This document shows, one piece after another, positions 1 to 5,260 of a stretch of DNA of 6,078 bases (positions are counted from its first letter, which is position 1; each line of letters starts with the position of its first letter). Under the pieces are notes generated by a model. The model saw nothing but the letters and a program-made list of their open reading frames with translations, searched no databases and was not told where the DNA came from. The position numbers were made by a program, and so were the translations under genes. The DNA is from an uncultured Ruminococcus sp. (GTDB lineage Bacteria > Bacillota > Clostridia > Oscillospirales > Acutalibacteraceae). The stretch lies in the NCBI GenBank assembly GCA_900554995.1, contig USJJ01000090.1:1-6078 (forward strand). Reading direction: 5' to 3'.

Positions 1-21
1 AGTTTTCTTGTTTTCAGCCAT
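1..21 (-). CDS. Start of an unidentified gene, cut by the left edge
   Basis: Only seven codons are visible, reading M-A-E-N-K-K-T from an ATG at 19-21. The start is supported by a near-perfect ribosome binding site (AAAGGAGGTG on the minus strand, 28-37) six bases upstream, and by its position directly after topoisomerase III in the same orientation. The topB stop codon runs into this binding site, so the two genes are very probably co-transcribed. Seven residues are too few to name a family. In related conjugative elements the topoisomerase is followed by further transfer or DNA-processing genes, but I cannot tell which one this is. Confidence 0.7.
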
Positions 22-27
22 TCAAAA

Positions 28-37
28 CACCTCCTTT
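28..37 (-). promoter_or_regulatory. Ribosome binding site of the left-edge gene
   Basis: The minus strand reads AAAGGAGGTG, matching the 16S anti-Shine-Dalgarno over nine or more bases, six bases before the ATG at 19-21. Its first two A bases belong to the TAA stop of topB (36-38), so ribosomes ending topB finish on top of this site. That arrangement suits translational coupling. Confidence 0.85.
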
Positions 38-2081
38 ATTGATTTTTATTAAAATCAAGGCTGAAAGTTGTCTTTGCGCCGTCATCGGTCATAACGATAA
101 AAGCATCGTACTTTTTGCCCGTTTTCTCGGAGTAAATTCCGCTGACGTAGGCTTTACCGTCACGGAGCAGCGTTTCAGCCATTTTGTTAGTTAGTCCCAC
201 TCTTTTTGAAGTCAGGAAACGGTTATCCTTCCACAGAGCAAACCGACAATCGTTCTTTTCACAAAAGTATCCTCTTTTGCTCTCGGTCACATTGCTTCCG
301 CAGCGTGGACATTTGCCGACAACCGTTCTTCCTGACGGGAACAGTACCTCCGCGCCGTCGATTACCTTGTAATCACGGACGAGCGTATTTACCATATTTT
401 CTATCGCGGACATAAACTCGTCAGGCTTCATTTCGCCTTTTTCAATCCGAAGCAACTGCTGTTCCCATTCAGCCGTCAGCAGCGGAGACTGTAATTCTTC
501 GGGAAGTATGGTAATGAGAGATGCACCGATACCGTTCGGAATGAGATTAACGGTTTTCTGTCCCTTTTTCCGTGCAACAAAACCCACAGAAACAAGTTTT
601 TCAATAATTGAAGCTCGTGTTGCCGGAGTGCCAAGTCCCTTCCTCTCGGCTTCATCGGGCATATCCTTTGCACCCGCCTTTTCCATAGCGGAAAGTATTG
701 TGTCCTCCGTAAAGTGCTTCGGCGGTGTTGTCTTGCCTTCGGTAACAGATATATATTTCGGATTTAATATCTGTCCCTCATACAATTCGGTCAGATTGCT
801 GTCCGGTTCATCAGCTTTAAAATAGGCTTTCCAACCGGGATTAGTAACAAAGCTGCCTTTTGTGTTAAACTCTCTGCCGCCGCAGGAGATAACAGCCACA
901 GTTTCCGTATAAACATACTGTTCACTTACAGCACAAAGCATTCGCCTTGCTATGAGCTTCAGTATTTCCCGTTCGCCTGCAATGAGGGAATTAACATCTG
1001 TGCTTTTAACACTCTTTGTGAGGATAATCGCGTGATGGTCTGATACCTTTTTACTGTTGCAAATCTTATCTGCATTTATATTCTTCGGGGACACTAAATC
1101 AAGAACGTCTGCTGAAATAGCAGCAATATCACTTACAGAGCCTTTCATATCGTCTGTCAGGAATTTGCTGTCTGTTCTCGGATAGGTACACAATTTTTTC
1201 TCATACAATGATTGAAGATAATCAAGCGTCTGCTGCGCCGTATATCCCAATATCCTGTTCGCGTCCCTTTGGAGCGTAGTCAGGTCATAGAGTGCCGGAG
1301 CTTTTTCACTTTTTTCTTTGCGCTCAACAGATTTTACAACCGCTTCATCATTGTTACAAATCTGTGCAGCCGCCGTAGCGCTTTCTTCATCGGCAAAGCG
1401 TTCACTTTCAGCCCTGAAACCGTCAAACTCAAGAACTGTCTTGTAAAACGGCTCACTCTTAAAGGCATTTATCTCAGCTTCACGCTGAACAATCATCGCA
1501 AGAGTAGGCGATACAACTCTGCCGACATTGAGCGTCCTGTGATACAGAACGGAAAACAGCCTTGTCGCATTGATACCGACAAGCCAATCCGCCTTGCTTC
1601 TGCAAAGAGCAGCGAGATAAAGATTATCATATTCACTGCCCGGACGAAGATTGTTAAAGCCGTCCTTTATAGCTGTGTCCTCCATTGATGAAATCCACAA
1701 ACGTTTCATAGGCTTTTTACATCCGGAAAGATTAAATACCGTTCTGAAAATTAATTCGCCCTCACGCCCGGCATCGCAGGCGTTTATTACTTCCGTAATA
1801 CTCTCATCACGCATTAAGCTTGTAATAACTTCAAACTGTTTGCGTTTATCCTCGCTGACAGCGTACTGCCAAGCATCGGGGATAATAGGTAAATCCTCAT
1901 ACTTCCACTTTCCGTAGCTTTCGTTATAGCTTTCAGCCTGCGCAAGCTCAGCTAAATGACCGAAGCACCAAGAAACGGCATAGCCGTTTCCTGATAAGTA
2001 CCCGTCATTGTGCTTTGTAGCTCCGATTACGTTCGCAATCGTTTTTGCTACCGAAGGTTTTTCTGCAATTACAAGCTTCAT
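36..2081 (-). CDS. topB: DNA topoisomerase III (type IA), conjugative-element type
   Basis: This complete 681-aa protein is near the usual length of bacterial TopB. Type IA enzymes cut one DNA strand through a 5'-phosphotyrosine link, pass the other strand and reseal; TopB is good at decatenation and at resolving replication or transfer intermediates. The Toprim domain starts at residue 1 (AEKPSVA, catalytic Glu7) and holds the acidic motif D103-A-G-R-E107-G-E. Canonical enzymes have D-x-D-x-E, so the second Asp is Gly here. Later landmarks are GRVVSPTL (187-194), the active-site Tyr300 in CTYPRTDS, DHHAII (348-353) and GLGTPATRASII (482-493). A C-terminal four-Cys zinc ribbon follows (C591, C594, C607, C612). 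The ATG overlaps the upstream stop as ATGA, with GAGGA nine bases before it. Its place in a transfer operon suggests it serves the element rather than the host. The family call is certain; the role in transfer is inferred. Confidence 0.97.
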   Translation of the reverse strand: MKLVIAEKPSVAKTIANVIGATKHNDGYLSGNGYAVSWCFGHLAELAQAESYNESYGKWKYEDLPIIPDAWQYAVSEDKRKQFEVITSLMRDESITEVINACDAGREGELIFRTVFNLSGCKKPMKRLWISSMEDTAIKDGFNNLRPGSEYDNLYLAALCRSKADWLVGINATRLFSVLYHRTLNVGRVVSPTLAMIVQREAEINAFKSEPFYKTVLEFDGFRAESERFADEESATAAAQICNNDEAVVKSVERKEKSEKAPALYDLTTLQRDANRILGYTAQQTLDYLQSLYEKKLCTYPRTDSKFLTDDMKGSVSDIAAISADVLDLVSPKNINADKICNSKKVSDHHAIILTKSVKSTDVNSLIAGEREILKLIARRMLCAVSEQYVYTETVAVISCGGREFNTKGSFVTNPGWKAYFKADEPDSNLTELYEGQILNPKYISVTEGKTTPPKHFTEDTILSAMEKAGAKDMPDEAERKGLGTPATRASIIEKLVSVGFVARKKGQKTVNLIPNGIGASLITILPEELQSPLLTAEWEQQLLRIEKGEMKPDEFMSAIENMVNTLVRDYKVIDGAEVLFPSGRTVVGKCPRCGSNVTESKRGYFCEKNDCRFALWKDNRFLTSKRVGLTNKMAETLLRDGKAYVSGIYSEKTGKKYDAFIVMTDDGAKTTFSLDFNKNQ
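39..58 (-). repeat. AT-rich inverted repeat at the 3' end of topB
   Basis: TTGATTTT (39-46) and AAAATCAA (51-58) are perfect 8-base inverted arms around a 4-base loop. They lie inside the last codons of topB (residues D-F-N-K-N-Q), just before the stop and the next ribosome binding site. The stem holds only two G:C pairs' worth of stability at most and no U-tract follows in the direction of transcription, so it is not a convincing terminator. It may be a weak mRNA hairpin near the next gene's start, or chance in AT-rich codons. Confidence 0.4.
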
Positions 2082-2833
2082 TCTTCCAAATCCTCGCTTT
2101 CATCATCGGATATTTCGCTATCCTCGTCCTCAACCTCATATTCCGGCTCGGAGTCCGTTTCTACCTCGGTGTCCTCGGTTTCGTAGTCCTCATCGTCCTC
2201 CTCATATAAATCATTGGGATCGGTCGTGCCTTTCGTGCTTGACTTTTTATTCTTGATATTAAACCAATAGAACGCACCGCCGCCACCTAACAATGCAAGA
2301 AGAACAAGCCCGATAATCGGAGTAGTATTGTTCTGTTTCTTTTCAGGCTGCTTTTCCTCTTTCGGAGCAGGAGTAGCCGTTGCGGTTGCAATACAGCCGT
2401 CCTTGTTCCTTGAACATACGGCACAATCAGCATTTATGCTGCCAATCTCGCATTTCGTTGTACAGTTGCAAGTAGCCGTAACCGCTGCTTTCTGCTCATC
2501 CTCCATAAGAGCCATAAGGTCTGCTTCATCAACAGCGTTTAGGAAATATACATTTTCCTGATCGCCGCTGCGGTCAATAATAATATAGAAGGTATTGCCG
2601 TTTTTGGACTGTACGGTTACAAATTGTTTGTCCTCAACCTCGTCCTTGTCGTTTGTCTGATGAACATCGTCAATAACGGTAAGATTTCCGCCCGGCGTGA
2701 GCGGAGTTTTACTTTCCACACTGTCATTTACGCTGACTTCCTCGTTTTTGGGAACATTAGCATATACGGGGAAAGAAAAAGCTGTCATACCGAATACAAC
2801 AGCTAAGGTTATTAAAATTGTCTTAAATTTCAT
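2078..2833 (-). CDS. DUF4366-type conjugative-element membrane protein (CD1107-like)
   Basis: This 251-aa protein is probably a channel or cell-surface component of the transfer apparatus; its exact role is unknown. A signal peptide covers residues 1-25 (MKFKT, a hydrophobic core, then FPVYA before the likely cleavage). The central part has the DUF4366 signature, FYIIIDR (82-88) followed by ENVYFLNAV (93-101). Six cysteines cluster at 122, 124, 128, 137, 140 and 147. An Ala/Thr/Pro and Lys/Gln linker leads to one membrane helix at about 173-192 (PIIGLVLLALLGGGGAFYW). A strongly Asp/Glu-rich tail follows from about 208 to the end. The predicted layout is outside N-terminal domain, one helix, acidic cytoplasmic tail. 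The start at 2833 has GGAGGA nine bases upstream and puts the signal peptide at the N-terminus; a longer reading from 2887 would add 18 residues before it. The gene overlaps DUF4315 by 11 bp and topB by 4 bp. The family call rests on motif memory, not a search. Confidence 0.85.
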   Translation of the reverse strand: MKFKTILITLAVVFGMTAFSFPVYANVPKNEEVSVNDSVESKTPLTPGGNLTVIDDVHQTNDKDEVEDKQFVTVQSKNGNTFYIIIDRSGDQENVYFLNAVDEADLMALMEDEQKAAVTATCNCTTKCEIGSINADCAVCSRNKDGCIATATATPAPKEEKQPEKKQNNTTPIIGLVLLALLGGGGAFYWFNIKNKKSSTKGTTDPNDLYEEDDEDYETEDTEVETDSEPEYEVEDEDSEISDDESEDLEE

Positions 2834-3062
2834 CGTCGATTTCCTCCAAATCATTTTTAGTTTTAGGAGCTTCATCGCTCTTGCCAAGCAAGCTCAGAAG
2901 CTCGTCAATCGTAAGCCCGCACCCTCGAACAGCACCGATAATATCAGCGTTTTCAAGCTGCGTTATCTTTTCTGCGAGCTTTTTGTTTTTAGCCTGTAAG
3001 GATACGATTTTTTCAGCGTTTTTCTCGTATTCCTCCTTGAGCTTTGCAATTCTTATATTCAT
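2823..3062 (-). CDS. DUF4315 family small coiled-coil protein
   Basis: This is a 79-aa charged protein with no signal peptide or membrane helix. Residues about 4-38 form a Lys/Glu/Leu-rich amphipathic helix with coiled-coil spacing (KLKEEYEKNAEKI, then KLAEKITQLEN). A conserved-looking segment follows, ADIIGAVRGCGLTIDELLSLL (within 39-59), and then an acidic tail. That helix plus (D/E)-I-hydrophobic-G-x-V-R-x-x-x-hydrophobic-T layout is what I know as DUF4315, found in Firmicute conjugative elements between the NlpC/P60 protein and the DUF4366 protein, exactly as here. Function is unknown; a scaffold or partner-binding role is an inference. The start at 3062 is chosen because AAGGAGGT sits five bases upstream. 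The longer reading from 3161 would run into the preceding gene. Its end overlaps the DUF4366 start by 11 bp. Confidence 0.88.
   Translation of the reverse strand: MNIRIAKLKEEYEKNAEKIVSLQAKNKKLAEKITQLENADIIGAVRGCGLTIDELLSLLGKSDEAPKTKNDLEEIDDEI
2838..2852 (-). promoter_or_regulatory. Ribosome binding site of the DUF4366 gene inside a small inverted repeat
   Basis: The minus strand reads GATTT-GGAGG-AAATC. The 5-base Shine-Dalgarno core is flanked by perfect 5-base inverted arms, nine bases before the ATG at 2831-2833. The site lies within the last codons of the DUF4315 gene, so ribosomes finishing that gene would pass over and open it. Use as a ribosome binding site is well supported; folding of the hairpin is only possible. 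Confidence 0.6.
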
Positions 3063-3067
3063 AGATA

Positions 3068-3075
3068 ACCTCCTT
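3068..3075 (-). promoter_or_regulatory. Ribosome binding site of the DUF4315 gene
   Basis: AAGGAGGT on the minus strand lies five bases before the ATG at 3060-3062. This consensus site decides the start against the 33-codon longer reading from 3161. It falls in the 17-bp gap after the stop of the NlpC/P60 gene, just downstream of a short palindrome. Confidence 0.88.
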
Positions 3076-3079
3076 GTTT

Positions 3080-4771
3080 TTACGGCAGTCTGCCGTACTG
3101 CATAAAATGTGAACTGAAATATGCTGAATTGACATTTGCATACTGAATGGGATCTCCGCAATGTATCATCATACCGTCACCGACATAAATTCCGATGTGT
3201 GACGCTCCTGCTGTGTTATACGTCCTCTCAAAGAATATCAGGTCGCCCGGCTTTGCTTCCGACGGCGGTACTCTCACGCATTGCTGCCTTAAACCTTCCG
3301 CTGTCGTTCTGCCGACATTCCAACCGCTGTGATTGACTACCCAGCAAACAAAGCCCGAACAGTCAAAAGAGGTCGCCGGAGTAGAGCCGCCCCAAACATA
3401 CGGGTAACCGAGATACTTTTTCGCTTCGTTCATCATTGCCGCAAATTTCACATCGGACAGAGCGTCCGGCGGTATTGCATAGTCCTCATATTCAGTATTG
3501 ATATACTTATCTACATACACCGAGTCTGTAAATAAATCAGGTCTGTTGCCGAGCGTCTGCATATATGTGGCATACAGCTCTAATTGGTCTTGCGTTAGTA
3601 TTTCAGACGGAATGTGCGACAGGTTATTATTGACGAGCTTAACGGTGCAGATATAGTAATCGTAGGTTTCCTCGGAGGTCGTTCCGTCGGGATTTGATAC
3701 TGTTCTTGTCCGTTGTTCCGTTGTTACAGTTTCCGTCAGAACATACTGCCGTGAGAATAAATCGGAAATATTACTCTCCACATCCGCAGCAGTCCACGCG
3801 CCCTGTTTAAGCGCGGTCAACGCGGATATAAGCACATAGGGATCGTGTTCTATATCGTCAAGCTCATAAATATACTCGTCATAGCTGTGTGTGCTTTCGT
3901 AGTTTGAGATAGTGTCCGACAATTCCTGTTCCAATTCCTTATACTTTTCCTCCGCAGCAAGCATTTGACTGTCCTCACTTGGATAGGTAGAGCTTGCTAT
4001 CGCAGAGGACGCACCTTGAAACATAACGGAGCAGGAGGAACAGATACAGCAGATTATGACGATAACAGCAGCTATGATACCGATTATTGCAAACACTTTT
4101 TTATGCCGCCCGATAAATTCAGCAACCTTTTTTGAGGTTTCAGCTGTCTTTTTTGAAGCTTCTTTCGTAATCTCAGACGCTTTCTTTGTTGTCTGACCGC
4201 TTTTCTTCGCTTTTGCGTATTCCTTCTTAATAGCGTGTTTTTGCTGCCATTTTGAATTAGAGTTACTGCCCGGAGCTTCACGGGACTGATACTTAGCCTG
4301 CTTGTTGAGAGCGTTGATATTTGCTTTGTCCATCTGTTTTTCAGCCTTTTCCGCAGCCTTATACGGCTTAAGCTTTGAAGAACGGTATGTAAATTTCGCC
4401 GTTCTGATACTTGCTTCAGCCGTTTTCTCAATACCGTGAGCGGCGCTTACAGATGTACTGTCATCTTCGTTGTCACGCAGAACATTTACGGCAGCACCCG
4501 CCGCAACTTGGGCGGGTACTGTTTTGGCTTCCGACTTCAAATGCGATGAAGGCTTCTTTTTATCGACTTCCTCGAAAAGTATTTTAGTTTTGACCTTACC
4601 GCTTTTCTCATCAATATACCGCTGTTTCTTTTTTACCCTTTTCTTTGGAATGTTCGCCTCTGCCTTTTCCAATCGGGCGGCTGCCTTATCTGCTTTATTA
4701 ACCGCACGTTTGAGTTGGGGAGCTTGCCGTTCTTCTTCGGTAAACAGAAGTCGTGGTGCTTTCTTTGGCAT
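3080..4771 (-). CDS. CD1108-type membrane-anchored NlpC/P60 peptidoglycan hydrolase
   Basis: This 563-aa protein probably opens the cell wall for the transfer channel, the part played by VirB1-like enzymes or Tn916 Orf14. Residues 1-225 are Lys/Ala/Glu-rich and basic, starting MPKKAPRLLFTEEER as in CD1108-family proteins. One membrane helix at about 226-247 ends in a Cys cluster (CCICSSC, 241-247). Positive charges before the helix predict a cytoplasmic N-terminus and an exported C-terminus. Residues about 263-440 form the family's middle region (HDPYVLISALTALKQGAW, 309-326), with no lytic transglycosylase motif that I can see. The NlpC/P60 domain spans about 443-563: catalytic Cys471 in SFDCSGFV, His525 in SHIGIYVG and His537 in MIHCGD. 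Its specificity, usually a gamma-D-glutamyl-diamino-acid bond, is inferred from the family. The ATG at 4771 is preceded by AAGGCGGTGG at 6 bp. The gene is intact, with the triad complete. Confidence 0.93.
   Translation of the reverse strand: MPKKAPRLLFTEEERQAPQLKRAVNKADKAAARLEKAEANIPKKRVKKKQRYIDEKSGKVKTKILFEEVDKKKPSSHLKSEAKTVPAQVAAGAAVNVLRDNEDDSTSVSAAHGIEKTAEASIRTAKFTYRSSKLKPYKAAEKAEKQMDKANINALNKQAKYQSREAPGSNSNSKWQQKHAIKKEYAKAKKSGQTTKKASEITKEASKKTAETSKKVAEFIGRHKKVFAIIGIIAAVIVIICCICSSCSVMFQGASSAIASSTYPSEDSQMLAAEEKYKELEQELSDTISNYESTHSYDEYIYELDDIEHDPYVLISALTALKQGAWTAADVESNISDLFSRQYVLTETVTTEQRTRTVSNPDGTTSEETYDYYICTVKLVNNNLSHIPSEILTQDQLELYATYMQTLGNRPDLFTDSVYVDKYINTEYEDYAIPPDALSDVKFAAMMNEAKKYLGYPYVWGGSTPATSFDCSGFVCWVVNHSGWNVGRTTAEGLRQQCVRVPPSEAKPGDLIFFERTYNTAGASHIGIYVGDGMMIHCGDPIQYANVNSAYFSSHFMQYGRLP
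3081..3097. repeat. 17-bp palindrome at the end of the NlpC/P60 gene
   Basis: TACGGCAG (3081-3088), one central base and CTGCCGTA (3090-3097) form a perfect 8+1+8 inverted repeat. It covers the codons for the final Y-G-R-L-P and part of the stop codon of the NlpC/P60 gene, six bases before the ribosome binding site of DUF4315. As RNA it could fold to a 6-7 bp GC-rich stem with a 3-base loop. No U-tract follows, so it does not read as a terminator. It could be an mRNA-stability or coupling element, a protein site, or chance. Confidence 0.5.
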
Positions 4772-4777
4772 CGTTTA

Positions 4778-4787
4778 CCACCGCCTT
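4778..4787 (-). promoter_or_regulatory. Imperfect ribosome binding site of the NlpC/P60 gene
   Basis: The minus strand reads AAGGCGGTGG, six bases before the ATG at 4769-4771. It resembles the AAGGAGGTGA consensus but has a C in the core, making it the weakest core match among the starts here. It supports the chosen start. The weaker core may lower translation of a wall hydrolase relative to neighbours (inference). The rest of the 37-bp gap to the upstream gene shows no promoter that I can recognise. Confidence 0.65.
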
Positions 4788-4808
4788 GTCTTGATTTGCT
4801 TTTCATAA

Positions 4809-5240
4809 TCAATCCTCACTTCCTGTATTGATGCAGATACTTGCCGAGATTGTAACAGGCTTGCCGGATAAAAATATACCGCCGAGCTGTTCAAGGAAGC
4901 TGCCCAAATCGGTCTGCTCCGTTTCGGCGTTATCCTCCGCTTCTCCGGTTGTAATAAATTCGGGTTCAAGCATATTCAAAATCCCCTCGAACATAGCACC
5001 CTCATCGTCCTCTGCCATAGCGTGGTGAGGACAGCCAATGCTTTCAAGCGTATCGAAAAATTCACCTTCGAGCGAATTATTCAGGGTATGCATATTGCCC
5101 TTTCTCGGTCTTTCGCAATGGCTGAGAGCTGCGTCTACCACCATACAATGGTCATCAACTATCTGATACAAGCCGATAACCTTATTTATAAGCTCATAGA
5201 GCTTATCCTTGTTAATTATACAGATTTCTGTGTGCTTCAT
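4809..5240 (-). CDS. Unrecognised 143-aa acidic protein in the transfer operon
   Basis: I do not recognise a family. The protein is probably cytoplasmic: no signal peptide or membrane helix is visible. The N-terminal third looks helical (KDKLYELINKVIGLYQIVDD, 11-30). Cys and His are unusually frequent: two His-Cys pairs ten residues apart (H31-C32, H41-C42), then H51, C70 and H72-H73 in GCPHHAM. A helical, acidic stretch follows (EDDEGAMFEGILNMLEPEF, 77-95), then an Asp/Glu/Thr-rich linker (99-111) and a hydrophobic end (LGSFLEQLGGIFLSGKPVT). The ATG at 5240 has AGGAGGT eight bases upstream, 20 bp after the VirB4 stop. It ends 37 bp before the NlpC/P60 gene. Co-transcription with VirB4 suggests a transfer-related job such as an accessory factor, but nothing in the sequence shows what. 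Codon pattern and ribosome binding site make it a real gene. Confidence 0.85.
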   Translation of the reverse strand: MKHTEICIINKDKLYELINKVIGLYQIVDDHCMVVDAALSHCERPRKGNMHTLNNSLEGEFFDTLESIGCPHHAMAEDDEGAMFEGILNMLEPEFITTGEAEDNAETEQTDLGSFLEQLGGIFLSGKPVTISASICINTGSED

Positions 5241-5247
5241 AGTGTTT

Positions 5248-5256
5248 TACCTCCTG
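5248..5256 (-). promoter_or_regulatory. Ribosome binding site of the 143-aa gene
   Basis: CAGGAGGTA on the minus strand sits seven bases before the ATG at 5238-5240, in the 20-bp gap after the VirB4 stop codon (5261-5263). It fixes the start, and the tight spacing argues for one transcript with VirB4. Confidence 0.85.
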
Positions 5257-5260
5257 AAAT

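Noticed and set aside
508..825. 105-codon open frame on the plus strand
   Set aside because: Antisense to topB, no plausible ribosome binding site or family features; treated as a shadow.
1212..1688. 158-codon open frame on the plus strand
   Set aside because: It lies fully opposite the topB coding region, whose motifs are unmistakable, and its product is Arg/Ser/Phe-rich with no domain; it is an antisense shadow.
2834..2887. Longer N-terminus for the DUF4366 protein
   Set aside because: The extra 18 residues would precede a well-formed signal peptide, while the 2833 start has a strong ribosome binding site at the right distance.
3063..3161. Longer N-terminus for the DUF4315 protein
   Set aside because: It would overlap the NlpC/P60 gene by about 80 bp and bypass the consensus ribosome binding site five bases before 3062.
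4084..4431. 115-codon open frame on the minus strand in another frame
   Set aside because: It is an out-of-frame reading of the Lys/Ala-rich part of the NlpC/P60 gene, giving an Arg/Lys/Leu-only low-complexity product.
4775..4969. 64-codon open frame on the minus strand overlapping the end of the 143-aa gene and the gap after it
   Set aside because: It overlaps the better-supported 143-aa gene in another frame and has no clear ribosome binding site or recognisable product.
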